Positions 45,383 through 57,854 of a stretch of DNA of 64,000 nucleotides are shown here, one piece after another. Made by a program: the position numbers and the translations under genes. The notes beneath the pieces were generated by a model. The model had not been told where the DNA came from. It ran no database searches and worked only from the letters and a program-made list of their open reading frames with translations. Numbering within the stretch: the stretch's first letter is position 1; each line of letters begins with the position of its first letter. This DNA is from Terfezia claveryi (taxonomy: Eukaryota; Ascomycota; Pezizomycetes; Pezizales; Pezizaceae), in assembly GCA_015179025.1 (NCBI GenBank), contig WHUX01000122.1, forward strand, positions 1 to 64,000, in the 5' to 3' direction.

Positions 45383-46588
45383 ATGTCAGGAGCAGCTCTC
45401 CCACCACCCACTGTCAGGTTTCAAACCTGGAGGAGATCCCCCATACCCTCAGGCTTAAACGAGTTGAATGCCTACCATCGAGAAATCATCGACATCTTCG
45501 AGGCCATGGATGCCATCGGGGCCGAACTCGGCAACAGCCTGGCTATGGCTGAAAACAGCCTGGCCGTGGCTGAACAAAAATTGAGATCCGCCGACGAAGA
45601 GATCATGGTCCTCCAGACTGATCTCGACCATCTGAACCTTGCCCTGGCTAACGAACGGACTACGGTCCAAAACCTCAGCCGTGCTTTAGGGAACCTTACA
45701 ATACCAACAGCAGCCAGTAGCAACAAAACCGAAAGCATTCCAACACCCCCCAAGTTCAATAGGGACTAGGTTCGCCTACGAGCCTGGAAAAATACTGTCA
45801 ATCTCAAGCTGAACAGGGATTCTGCCAGGTTCCCGTCAGAACAACATCGACTGGCATACGTTTTCGCCTTGCTGGAGGGGAAAGCTTGTGACCAGATCTA
45901 GCCATACGTCCTTGAAACCGGGATCAAGCTCAACGATATCTCGGCCCTTTTCACAATCCTGGATAGGGCATTCGGAGATCCTGATGCAGTGGGGACGGCC
46001 AGTCGAGCGCTCCGGGCACTGAGACAGCGCAACTCAGAGCTGTCTACTTAAGTTGCAGAGTTCTCGAGGCTGGCCGCAGAGGTAAGGTGGAATGACCAGG
46101 CTAATTTCGAGCAATTCTAGGAGGGGCTCAGCAATGAGCTCCAACAAGCCATGGTTACCCTCCCTGCGGTTGATACCCTCGAGGAATTGATCGACCAGGC
46201 CTCCATGGTAGAGCAACGAATAGCCAGGTTACGCTACCGACCGGCCTTCCGACCAACCACCCGCCCAGCACAACAGCAGCAGCAGCCGAAGCCAGCCCAA
46301 TCCTCTACAACAACCACGACCCTGGCCAACAAACCGGCACATCCTTTGCTGGTGCCAGGAGGGCCCGCCCCTATGGATTTGTCCTCGGGAAGGCCTCGAT
46401 TGACGCAGGAGGAACGGGACAGGCGTAGAGATAAAGGCTTGTACATTGCGTGCAGGAAGGCTGATCATTTTATCGCAGCCTGTCCCCTTCGAAAAGCCCG
46501 TACCCTGGCCATCCACGCCATTTCCGACACTCCAGTACCCCGGATCGAGGAGGTTGACAAGTCGGGAAAAGCCCTGTCCCTTGCCTAG
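45383..46588 (+). pseudogene. Chromovirus gag (element 3)
   Basis: Start ATG at 45383 (MSGAALPPPTVRFQTWRR). A coiled-coil-like N-terminal region (NSLAMAENSLAVAEQKLRSA) precedes the capsid core (LAYVFALLEGKACDQI, LDRAFGDPDAVG, VAEFSRLAAEV). A Gln/Pro-rich linker follows, then the zinc knuckle, which reads YIACRKADHFIAAC. The first Cys is Tyr (codon 46442-46444) and Gly is Asp, both G-to-A changes from the intact knuckle in element 2. In-frame stops near 45767, 45899, 46048 and 46118. Confidence 0.93.
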
Positions 46589-46623
46589 TTACTGACACTA
46601 GTAAGGGATCTGTCCTAGGCCAT

Positions 46624-49600
46624 TTGTCTTTGTCTGCATTTTCTGTTTCTTCCGCTGTTGACGAATCTCGCTTGTTCAGTGAGCATTTTATTGTATCTAT
46701 CTCCCTCAATATCAATGATAGAACAATCACCACGTCAGCCCTCATAGATTGCGGAGCTTCAGGAATTGCATTTGTTGACCAGGCCTTTGTCAGTAAATTC
46801 TCCATACCCACGTCAAAGCTGAAAACCCCCCGTGTTCTGGATGTCATCGACGGTCGACCCATCTCCTCCGAGGATATCACCGATATCGCATGCGTGCCTG
46901 CCCTGGTCGGAGATCACTCCGAAGCCCTCCCGATGTTTGTGACTAAGCTCAAATACCTGATTGTGCTCGGAATCCCGTGGCTAAGAATGCACGATGTATT
47001 GGTCAGCTTCAGCTCTTATACCCTGCAGTTCAACAGCCAGTTTTGCAAAAAACACTGTGGGAATCCGAAGGCCACCATTACTGGGCTGTGTGCCTTGCCA
47101 CCCCCGGTAATCTACCCGACCCAGGTGGTGCACCTGCCTGCGCACCTCGATGCGAATTCCTTAGTTTCCCCTGTGCCCCCGAGTCCCCAAAAACCTCTGA
47201 ATATTTGCTTCATCGGAGCAGGGGCTTTCGCTTACCTCACCAGGAGGCACAAGCTGAAGGCTCATGCCCTGTGTATATATGAGGTGAACTTGGAGATCAA
47301 TAAGATGCGGCCTAAGGAGGAGTGGAAGTCCCTGGTTCTGGATGAATACTACGAGTTCATTGATCTGTTCTCGGAAAAGGCCGCGGAGAAACTCGCACCC
47401 CACCGACCCTATAACCATACTATTCCACTGATAGAGGGTAAGACCCCTCCCTATGGGCCCCTCTACGGAATGTCCCGGTTAGAGCTGGAAGCTTTGAAGA
47501 AGTACTTGGAGGAAAACCTCAACAAGAGCTTCATTCGCCACAGCTCCTCACCAGCAGGCGCCCCGGTGCTATTCGTCAAGAAATCGGATGGTTCTCTTAG
47601 GCTATGTGTGGACTATCAGGGGCTGAATGAGATAACGGTCAAGAACAGGTATCCCCTGCCTCTAATTCAGGAGACATTAGCCAGGCTTTCCAAGGCCAAA
47701 TGGTTCACCAAACTGGATTTGAGAGGGGCATACAACCTGGTACGGATTGCCGAGGGGGAGGAGTGGAAAACGGCCTTCTGAACTCGCTATGGCTACTTCG
47801 AGTACAATGTCATGCCCTTCGGCTTAACCAACGCCCCGGCCTCTTTCCAACACTTCATTAATGACACCCTGCGAGACTTCTTGGATGTGTTCTGTACGGC
47901 TTACCTCGACGATATCTTGATTTATTCGGATACCCTAGCAGAATACAAAATTCATGTCCGGCAGGTGTTGGAAAAGCTGGAGCAAGCCGGATTGTACCTC
48001 AAGCCCGAAAAATGCGAGTTTCATGTGCAGGAGGTCAAGTATCTAGGACTGATCATTACCACGAAGGGCATCAGGATGGACCCTGCCAAGGTTACCGCTG
48101 TCCAGGAATGGCAAATCCCAGCAAATCTCAAGGATGTCCAAGCCTTCCTGGGATTCGCTAACTTCTACCGACGGTTCATTCTAGGATATTCGAAGATCGT
48201 AGCCCCCCTCACCGTACTGACCAAAAAAGACCGGTGCTTCGACTGGAATACAGAAGCCCAATCTGCCTTCCAGAACCTCAAGGAAGCTTTCTGCTCAGCA
48301 CCGATCCTGGCCCACTTCGATGCCGATCGAGAATGCATTGTCGAAACTGATGCCTCCGACTACGTCTTCGCTGGAATACTGTCTCAAAATGATAATAATA
48401 GTATCCTCCACCTAGTGGCATACTTCTCAAAAAAGCACTCCTCGGTGGAGTGTAATTATGAAATCTATGATAAGGAGTTAATAGCCATTGTGCGAGCATT
48501 CGAGGAGTGGAGGCCACACTTGGAGTCAGCCAAGGGAATTATCGAGGTACTGTCCGATCATAAGAACCTTATGTACTTTACTACCACCAAGCTGCTTAAC
48601 CGGCGGCAGGCTAGGTGGTCAGATTTCCTCTCCCAGTTCAACTTCAAGATCAAATACCGGCCAGGAAAGGCTAGTGGGAAACCGGATGCTTTGACAAGGA
48701 GATCAAGAGACCTCCCTTAAGGGGGGGATGAAAGGCTAAAATACCAGAATCAGGTGGTATTGAAGCCTGAAAACCTTGATCTGGCAGCCAATACCCTTGC
48801 TGAAGTGGAAGCCGACCTCCGACAGCTGGTGAAACAGGCTTACGAAGAAGACCCCCTGGCCAAAGACATCATCACCACAGTAGATTCCGGCCAGTGTCGC
48901 CACCCCAAGATTTCCCTGGCCGAATGTATCGTCCAGGAGGGTATCCTTTATTACCTCGAACGACTCTATGTACCGGAAGGAGAGCTGTGCCTGCGATTGA
49001 TCAAGGAACACCATGACAGCCTAGTCGCAGGTCACCTTGGGGTGGCTAAAACGTTGGAGCTGCTAGCTAGGGAATATACATGGATTGACCAGCGGAAGGA
49101 CGTGGAACGGTACATACGGAACTGCCACGTTTGCAAGCATGCTAAGCCTGTCCACGACACCCCATACGGGACCCTGAAACCTCTGGATATCCCTGATCGG
49201 CCGTGGCTGCACCTGACTATGGACTTCGTGACAGGGTTGTCAGAAGATTCGGGGTTCAATGCCATCTTGATGGTGGTAGATCGGTTGACGAAAATGAGCC
49301 ATGTTATATCTTGCCGGAACACCTGCTCCGCCCCAGAGTTAGCCAATCTCTTCCTCAATAATGTATTCCGATATCACAGCCTCCCCGAATCTATCGTATC
49401 CGACCGTGGCCCTCAGTTCACCTCAGAATTCTGGCAAGCCTTCTGTGAGCTTCTGGGGATCAAAGTGCGTTTGTCAACCACATACCACCCCCAGATGGAT
49501 GGCCAATCGGAGAGGATGAATGCCATTATGAAGCAATACCTGCGGGCCTTTGTTGACTACCAGCAGGATAACTGGGTTTCGTTACTGGCCACCTGCGAAT

Positions 49601-50277
49601 TCACCGCGAACAACCAGTTCTCGGAATCCTCCAAAACCTCGCCTTTTCTGGCTAACTACGGTTGGCACCCCTGGTTCGTGGATGCCCTGATGCCCCTGCA
49701 AAAGGCCAAAAAAGACGCCCCGGCCAAGGAGTTCGCAGCAGATATCGCTGAGCTACACTCCATATTGAAGGCTGAGCTGGGATATACCCAAGCCAGGCAA
49801 GCGGAGTATGCTAATGGATCACGGTTGCCAGCCCCCAGATATCAACCAGGGGACAAGGTGTGGCTCTCCAGCAGGCACTTCCGAACGGAACGGCTATCTT
49901 GTAAGCTGGATCACAAGTTCCTAGGCCCCTACGAGGTGTTAGCAGCTGTGGGCACTCATGCTTATCAGCTGAGGTTTCCCAAGGATATCAAGCGCTATCC
50001 GGTCATTCATGTCTCGGAGATTGAGCCAGCCGCCGACGATCCCCTTCCTGGGCAAAAGCACCCCCCACCTCCTCTAGTGGTGATCGCAGGTGAAGAGGAG
50101 TGGGAGGTTGAGGAGGTACTGGACTCAAGGAAATGCTATAGACAAGTTCAGTATAAGGTCAAGTGGTTAGGGGATGAGGAGGCTACCTGGCAACCCGTAG
50201 AGGACTTGGAGAATGCGCAGTATTTGGTCGCCCTATTCCACCAGCAATACTCAAGGAAGCCTCGCCCAATAGAATGA
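46624..50277 (+). pseudogene. Chromovirus pol (element 3), nearly intact
   Basis: Reads in the -1 frame relative to gag. Protease with the active site as LIDCGASGIAF (Cys where retropepsins have Ser or Thr). [46 protein letters not shown], catalytic [10 protein letters not shown]. RNase [37 protein letters not shown]. Integrase: HH...NCHVCK, MDFVTGLSED, SDRGPQFTSEF...HPQMDGQSERMN (D, D, E). Chromodomain: EEWEVEEVLDSRK, VQYKVKWLGDEEATWQP (50090-50190). Only two stops break it: TGA at 47779-47781 (Arg in relatives) and TAA at 48718-48720. The most complete element here. Confidence 0.96.
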
Positions 50278-50452
50278 TGTTATGTCTTTTGAGAGTCATA
50301 CGGTGGGGCCTGTCCGACTCTCGTTCTTCTTGCTTTTCTCGTTCTTCTTGTTGTTTGGAGTTGGAATCCTTGTCATTGCCTTTGTTGTTGTTTCCTGTGT
50401 TGATTTTGCCGGTTATCATGCCCAGGCCTCCTAGTCGCTGGAGCTTCAGCCT

Positions 50453-50462
50453 AAAGGGGGGA
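50453..50462 (+). other. Polypurine tract of element 3
   Basis: AAAGGGGGGA three bases before the 3' LTR. Confidence 0.85.
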
Positions 50463-50465
50463 TAG

Positions 50466-51097
50466 TGTCACAACCGTGTTCTTAGTCTTGATTTGACACT
50501 CGAACAGGCTTGTTCGGGCGTCGTGCTATTTTGACACTCGAACAGGCTTGTTCGGGTGTCGTTGATGGGTGATTGTTATCTTAGCTTCTGAGATAGGAAT
50601 CTCGGGAAGCTTATTCCTTCCACAGCCTTGGCCTGGAATCATGTATATATATCTTCGTCCCTCCGCCCTCTCGTTGGATCCCCATCCAACGTCTTGTATA
50701 TCCAATACAGGGCCTTGCTTCTCTCCACGTTGGTGCATCTCCCTTGTGCACCTCCTTGTCTCGCCTCGACTCTGCAGCCCTGCTGCCCACCCTGCAAACC
50801 TCCTGTCCTTGCCTTGTCTCGCCTCGACGCTGCAGCCCTGCTGCCCACCCCGCAAACCTCCTGTCCTTGCCTTGCTTCGCCTTGTCTCTGCAGCCCAGCT
50901 GCCTCCCTTGACACACGTGGCAACTGCTTCCGCATGTCTCGTGTCCCTTGCCCTCTGTCCCTCTTGCCTCTTGCCATTGCCTCCCGTCTCAGCCTCCCCC
51001 TGGTTACACACGTAGCGTTCCTACGTGTGTGTTATCCTAGCCTTGCCCTTGCCCCGGCGTACCCCTTGTTCACCTTGCCCCCTGAGCTGTCGTTACA
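50466..51097 (+). repeat. 3' LTR of element 3 (632 bp)
   Basis: Same length as the 5' LTR; the mismatches seen in the first 200 bases are almost all C/T or G/A. Hairpin motifs at 50495-50522 and 50533-50560. Followed by the CTTAC duplication (51098-51102). Confidence 0.97.
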
Positions 51098-51102
51098 CTT
51101 AC

Positions 51103-52565
51103 TTTGTTCTTTGAAGAAAAGTTTAGTGAAATATGACTAGTGCTCTGTCATTCAATTAGTACCTCACAAACAATCCCTTTCTTTCCACAATTTGCAGCTC
51201 AAATGATAAACGGGGTTCAGGTATATAAACTACGTACTGAATAGTCTACCAACCAGTAGAATCATATGTTTACATACATTAACACTGCTCTAACAACTGA
51301 GCTCAAGTTTAATACATATGAGTACCCATGTGCTACCTGCTAGTACTTGAAGCAACTGTATAGCAATTCATTAGGGACTGTTAGATGGTATAATGAGGAC
51401 GTATTAATAATGGTCCCAATACAACTCCTAATCCTATTAATTGTCTTAATGAAAACCCAACCGTGTATTGAAGAAAGCCTTTATACACACCTTTTATATA
51501 TCGATCAAACTGAGTAAAGTATGAAGGTGCATACCAAAAGCCTGTTCCTCCTTCTCATTTGGACAACCTATATATATACACCTTTAGGATTATATGTAGT
51601 ACTATGCATATAGCTTCCTTCTGTTAAGAGCCATAATAACTTAAAATATTATTGTAGTTTAAATTACCATTAAGATGGCTTCCTTTCTAGCTAGACAATA
51701 TATACTTGTACTGCAAAGGTTTTTACAATATTGCTTCTCAAACTATGATCTTTCACTTCATTAGTTCAAAAAAAGGCATTGATAATGTTTAATTCTAGTA
51801 CATTTATGTGAACTATCCTTACTGCATTAAGTTCTTGTAGATGTACTCAAGACCTTGAGGGCTAATGAAAGTTCTAGAGTAATATATATATTATAATCAA
51901 TTATTAGATACTAACATTTTATATAGCTGAGATTACCTGTTTGTTTACTATTATATTACATATATAAGAAGTTATAAATATAGGTATTTGAATTCATCCC
52001 AAAATATATATATATATATAAGTACCTCGATACTTATTGAGTTACCAGTAATAGAGTTATAGTGTCAAATAAGCTAGATTCATCAAAATAATTAAATATG
52101 TACTCTGTAAATGTTATACATATACCCATAGAGCTTCCAATTCTCTGCATAATGTTACATATCTGCATTTTATGTTCCTTCTTCAAAAAATATAAGCTTG
52201 TTTTAAGGCAACACACAGAATTTCATACAGGATTGAATTTTGACTTGAAAGCTTATGATACATCTTCTAGAGACCTGCTGTAAGTCCAGCTCTATATACC
52301 TCTCATGTTAAGTAGTTGACTTGTTTTCAATTGCTTTTAGGCCGAGAATGTAGATCTGAACTACAATCGCCCCGAGCCTCCCATAAGACCTCCAATTCAA
52401 CAACATCTACTTAACTCTTGAATAAATATATTCATTATTTCAGAAGTACCTCAAATATAATGTAAGGCCACAAGAGCTTCTGATGGTAAAACTTCAGTAT
52501 ACAGTAATGTACATGAGGTATATATGTTCTGGGCCGTTGCGGAATGGCATATATATGCGCACTCC
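51103..52565. other. AT-rich intergenic sequence
   Basis: Only short ORFs without recognisable motifs; a (TA)n run at about 52003-52020. No RNA gene recognised. Confidence 0.5.
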
Positions 52566-53345
52566 AACAACGGTTCTACAATACCATAGCGACACTCCTA
52601 TATCGCATGTAGTAAATAAAAAATAGAGGTATATCCAATATTGGGGTTATTTTATAGCGGTTACTTAAGTAAACAAAGAACAAAGGGATATAAACATCAT
52701 GAAGGGGGATAGAGCATGGCGATATGGAGGTAGCTTAAAGGACTCGTAATAACCGTGACTGTTGAACTTTACCAGACACAATGGTACGAGATCACAATAC
52801 GGCGGGTTTATAGAACCCCTTACCTATACCCGAATTAGGGCAGTTATATGTCGTTCGATGATGTATAAGACAACATTGAGGATTGGTCAGTACGTGAAAA
52901 ATTCCATTTCACAGCGACAGCTAAGGATAGCTCGAGTCATATTCAAGGACAAAGAAAATACATGTGGCTGGGGACTTCGACCAGATAAATAGGTCGATGA
53001 CAGCATCAAAATCAGGGTATCAAATCCTCAACATACCTGTATTGCACCTGTAAACTCGTTCAACTGCTTGCTACCTACCAGCATTGGCTCCAGCGACATA
53101 TTCCACAATACCTACTTACGCACATGTCGGGACTCCTCATAACTAAGTTCTATTTGTCTCTTTATTTGATGTTAAAACACTTGCGCTTTATCCCCTTCAT
53201 GTTGTTTAACTACTTGCGCTCTATCCCTTTGTTCTTTGTTTATTAAAGTAACTTGCTATAAGATAACTCTAATATTGGATATACTTCTATTTGGTATTTA
53301 CTACATGGTATTGGAGTGTCGCTGTGGTATTGTAGAACCGTTGAG
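52566..53345. mobile_element. Non-autonomous DNA transposon with ~170-bp TIRs
   Basis: The left end CAACGGTTCTACAATACCA (52568 onward) is mirrored at the right end (to 53343), and the inverted similarity continues for about 170 bp (AGCGACACTCC, TATATCCAATATT, AACAAAGAACAAAGGGATA). The ~440-bp interior has no transposase; a 76-codon open frame at 52762-52992 has no recognisable motif. Target duplication not identified, so the superfamily is open. Confidence 0.75.
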
Positions 53346-53573
53346 GTATTATAGAAATTGAAAACCTTTGACCAAAATTTAAATCCGCAGCGGCCTGGAT
53401 TCTACAATAGCCCACAACATATACATTGATAGGCATTAACCATTAAAAGGCTCAAGCTCGACGTTATGTCTATGAAAGCTTGGATATATTTATGACTATG
53501 CAAATAATTTCTCTCATTGTTCCGTGATGCAGGTATTTCCATTAAAAGGTATGGTTTTAGATACCATTACTCA

Positions 53574-55507
53574 CTAATTCTCTGTCCGTGGCTTCACACA
53601 ACACGGTACATGAAACAAATGACCTCGCCGCTTCCTGACGAAGCGCGCGTACAAACCTCCTGCAACAAAAGCGGAGGCCATCGTACACAGTATGGGGTTA
53701 CCAAATTGCGAAGGGCGTGCATATACCATCGTCAGAGCGTACGAACAAAGCTCAAAAAAATTCTGCAGCGAGGCCTCTACAGAGGAAAATGATCCTCTGA
53801 ATGTGGGTTCAACTTCCTGAAAAGTTGAAGGTTAGTACATATATTCCGACCCTGACCGTTACTTATAGCTACTAGCGTGTTTAGTCCTATATACGTACCT
53901 CTTGCACTAGAACCTGTGCGCACAGATCAAAGCCCCAAAGCCCAGTTCTGCTCAATATCACCCCAGCGATGAAACCCCACGCTGCAACATCGGTTGAATG
54001 CCAGTAAGTACCCCAGGAGAAGCTTGCAGCCACAGCAATACAAGCCATTTGCCAATTAATGAACCATAAACCAGCTCTTGTTGGCCCAACCTTTCCCATG
54101 GCTAAAGGTGCGAGCCATGTAGCCGAAATCTCAAAAGCGACCGAAACAGTCCGTAGGAGGCCAATTTGAGTGGATGTGTACCCAATGGACAGAAGATAAG
54201 CCACCATTTGTCCAGAAAAATTGAGAACTGTCAAATAAAGTATTGAGATGGCTAGTGACGACATGAAGATGGAGTGCTGGATGTAACCGAGTGATGCCTC
54301 GAACAGTAAGCGTCTGTAGGCACCAAAACCCCTTGCTGGAGGAGCACTGCCTATCATTACTGGAGCGCTGGGGGATAGGGGCCTTGCGGGAAAGCCCCCA
54401 TGCTTGTGTAGAGCTGGTATCACTTTGTATACCTAACTTGGTGAATTAATTACATGGTCAAGGTTGATGAAGAAGCCAACACACATACTTTTGCTATGGC
54501 AAGGTATTCCACTGGAAATGATACTAGAGTAAGGATTAATACTAGCCAGATAGCCAAAATGGTCGAAGTCCCATCAACAATAGATATCACAAGAGGCCCA
54601 ATAAGCTTAGAGCTTAAATCTATTTGACGCATGCGGGCGTTAAGTGCTAGATGATCATTGAGATATCATGTTAGTCTATACTAAAGTTAACTTTGAAATA
54701 TTAGACACGCCGATACCCACTCTGCAGTCGGAGCATGTCAGCTTCAGCGATGACAACTACCTGGTAGAGATGCATGTGTATCAGCATGAAGAATTTTCCT
54801 AAATACGTATTACTAGGGCTAGATCACTTCCTACCCAGTCTCGTTCCATCGAAACGGTATTCATTATTGAGCAAAGTTTCTCGGCGCAGGCCAGTAGAAT
54901 CAAGACTGAGAGAAGCAAAAGGCGAGAGCCTCCAAAAGTTTTCAAGAAGTCAAGTTTCAAAGCCAAAAAGCCCATACATGATGCTGCCACAGCAACTCGC
55001 TGCCCAACTGATGCATATATACGTTAGCCGTCTGATTATTGGGGTCGGGGTAGAGAATCCATGCATACCAATCGAAACTGTCAATACCCTAAGCCTGTTC
55101 CCAGAGTCTATGTAATACCCTATAGCTGGTGCCAACAAAATGGCGGAACATGCGCGAACAAGAGCATAAACGGACATCTCACGGAGACTATTGGGGAAGA
55201 CAGTAGCGAGAAATAACAGAGCCGCAAACTCGAAAATTCGAGAATTCCATGTAGACAAGAAGTGTGACGTATAGAGACGGCGACTAACAGTAGGTAATAT
55301 TCCCTCCTATGCTTTCAAAATTAATACTAACTATCATCGCACAACTGTACCCTGGAAAGTTCTTGAACGTACGTCTGCCTCCTCATGTGGTAAAGGCAAA
55401 CAGCCATCGAGTTCACTGGTAGAACTGGGACATATCAACGGTGTTGTTTCGGAGTTTAGATCGAGACTCTGCGAAGTGCAGCGAGGATCCACATGACTCC
55501 TTGCCAT
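53574..55507 (-). CDS. Ferroportin-like iron exporter (SLC40 family)
   Basis: Multi-pass membrane transporter that exports ferrous iron. Seven exons: 55507-55373, 55306-55069, 55007-54835, 54760-54721, 54646-54489, 54432-53899 and 53816-53574. All six introns (56-82 bp) have GT...AG and keep frame, giving 506 residues. Family signatures in order: RRLYTSHFLSTWNSRIFEF, AIGYYIDSGNRLRVLTVSI, QRVAVAAS, ILLACAEKLCSIMNTVSMER DW, VVVIAEADMLRLQTLNARMR, QIDLSSKLIGPLVISIVDG, a cytosolic Pro-rich loop, LLFEASLGYIQHSIFMSSLA, LLRTVSVAFEISATWLAPL, SRTGLWGFDLCAQVLVQE, FRGSFSSVEASLQNFFELCS and VAGGLYARFVRKRRGH. The start gives a short cytosolic N-terminus (MARSHVDPRC). No stop or frameshift, unlike the surrounding transposons. 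Family members are ~500 residues; it appears complete. Confidence 0.93.
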
Positions 55508-56924
55508 GGTGGGACAAATATTAGTTGATATTCAACTGTTGCTGGTAAAGGAGAAACTTGTGGTTCAGGTGAGAGAGCTATCGACAACATATTGTAAAGA
55601 GGGCTAACGAAGGTACTACAAATAATACAAATGCCGTACGTATCCCACTACCTAACTTGATGTTACTTCAGGCTGGCGATCCGTCAGACATAAGGGGTCG
55701 ACAGAAATGCGCACTACTGTTCGTTACTTACTTCAAGTAGAACAGTGCCAACCAGACTATCGTCATTCATGTAATCTGGTTGGCACCTTGTCATGTTGTG
55801 CAACCAGACTACGCGTCATGTTGTCTGGCTCGTCATGTAAGTAGTCTTCTCGTCATGACGAGTTATTGTTCTCCAGCCATATCTCGTACCATACCAACCC
55901 GAATACCTACGTACCTCATCAAAGCGAATATCATATTTAAATGTCTAATACTCCTCACCACTGCACTATTCAGTTTGACCCTAGTTAACCTGCCAAAGAG
56001 TTCGGTACCCAGCTTAGAAATAGAGGCATCCTAGGACAAATCACCCCCGCACACCTATCTGGCAAAGAGAAGCACAGACACGCGAAGACAGAATCTTGGA
56101 GGTCTCAGGTCGCAAAATTCGAGCTTCCACGGTACAGTAGGTCAACTAGTAATGTTGCTTGTGAATACACGGTGGGGCGCGTTTGGCCCCGGAATATGGT
56201 TCAAAAAGTACATTATAATTAAGAATCCAAAAGAGCACACTGTGGAAGGCTCTTTTACTACTGGATGACCTTTGCTATGGAAAAAATTTGTCTGTCCTGA
56301 ATGTCATTTTTGTATGAAGTATCATACGGAGCACTATTTTTCGATAGGTATCCATGCACAATAATTAACGACTCATCACCATATTCAATTTCTACTATCA
56401 AACTTACTTTAGTAATATGCCTCAGCCCCAAAGTAAGAAAATTATGGAGTGTTTGTTATATTGAGATAAATAAGATAAATACATACGGACGCCAAGGAAC
56501 TCATGTGATAAAGCCTCATACAATCCGCTTGGGAAAAGATATATTAACGTAGCTTCAGGCTGAAAGGATGATCCAAAATCTATTCAGCTATAGACTTATG
56601 CATGCAGGTGGATATAAATAAACCGGAGTCTCGTACTTGGTAGCTATGGTGAAGACGCCCTTTTTTGATAGTATATCCATGACCTTAGGATACTAGCAGT
56701 GGCAAATAGTAGGACAACCCCCTAGCTGAGATCGCACCAAATCAGTAAGCACGTACAAGGAATAGGCATGCAAATACTGCCAGGCTACATAAGTAATGGT
56801 GTTACTAGTCTATGGGTAAACATTGCTAGTACATTTTTGCTCATGTCCCTACTTTCGGCCCCCAAAAGCTCCCTTCAGGAAACCCAGGCCTACAGGAAAG
56901 TTAGTCAAATCCAATCGTTAGGCA
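55508..56924. other. Intergenic region upstream of ferroportin
   Basis: No gene recognised. Holds short inverted or repeated CAACCAGACTA / TAGTCTGGTTG-like motifs at 55745-55840. It presumably includes the ferroportin promoter; GATA cores are present but too short to call as iron-regulatory sites. Confidence 0.4.
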
Positions 56925-57854
56925 TCAGGAACGAGGGACGATATTACCTCCTTCCACCAATTTATCCTTCAAATCCCCTGTCTCATGGCCCAATTTCTCC
57001 GTTTCACCCTTTCTTTCCCCTAGTTTCTTCGCAAAGGCACTCTCCTTTGCCTGTGACCCACCTACACCATCAGCATCCTCATATTTACGTTGCTCTTCGT
57101 TGTTAATGTTTGATGATTTATCGTAGGACTTTGCGAAATGCTGGATTCCCGCGACTGCGACCTGAGTACCGACAGTTTGCCAGTCTATAGCACCTGAACC
57201 ACTATTCGCACCACCGGGAACTCCAAGGCTGCCGGTGTGAGAGGCACGAGAATTGTTGTTATGATATGCTGCAGAAGCGGAATTATTGGGGGCATCGTCA
57301 TTTCGTCGAGTACCACTGGAATAGGTATCCCTGTCCTCATGTTGCTCCTTGCACCGGCGACCGGAACTCCCATAACCCTGTCGTTCGTTGTCACTATAAT
57401 TCTCCCGGCGGGTTTCTCTGCCATAGCCTATTTCCTGATATTCTCCCGATTGGTAACTATCATTATTCGATCCGGAACCATAGCCACCGCGCTCGTAGTC
57501 ACCGCCGTCTTCCCTTCCGTTTCGGCGATTGTGTGAAGCGGAAATATAGTCATCGTTCCTTCGACCGTCATTGCCATACCCCCCCGCCGCACGGGAGTGA
57601 TTGCGGTTTTCCTCGAAGCGCTCATCGTTACCATGACCCCCTCTTTGATCTCCTTGGCTTTCCTCACCAGAGCCCCCTCTCTCATCGTAACCCGCTTCGC
57701 GTGCATTTTCCCTATCCCGCTCGTACGAGTCATGAACCGCTGTCCTTCCACCACTGTATGCTCCGTCCCGTTCATTGTTATACCCCCCTTGGCCTCGGCG
57801 GTCGGAATGATCCCGATCACGGTCGCGGTCGTTAGATCCGTAGTCAAAAGACAT
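56925..57854 (-). CDS. Disordered Gly/Asp/Arg-rich protein, unknown
   Basis: 309 codons in one open frame from ATG at 57854 (MSFDYGSNDRDRDRDHSD). The first ~200 residues are low complexity, rich in G, D, E, R, N, S and Y (YSGGRTAVHDSYERD, YGSSGRR). A short ordered-looking segment follows (AIDWQTVGTQVAVAGIQHFA, about residues 220-240), then a charged helical tail (AFAKKLGERKGETEKLGHE). No family recognised. The composition suggests an intrinsically disordered, possibly RNA-associated or stress-related protein; that is inference. The intact frame and position in the gene island support a real gene. A 3' intron is possible. Confidence 0.65.
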   Translation of the reverse strand: MSFDYGSNDRDRDRDHSDRRGQGGYNNERDGAYSGGRTAVHDSYERDRENAREAGYDERGGSGEESQGDQRGGHGNDERFEENRNHSRAAGGYGNDGRRNDDYISASHNRRNGREDGGDYERGGYGSGSNNDSYQSGEYQEIGYGRETRRENYSDNERQGYGSSGRRCKEQHEDRDTYSSGTRRNDDAPNNSASAAYHNNNSRASHTGSLGVPGGANSGSGAIDWQTVGTQVAVAGIQHFAKSYDKSSNINNEEQRKYEDADGVGGSQAKESAFAKKLGERKGETEKLGHETGDLKDKLVEGGNIVPRS

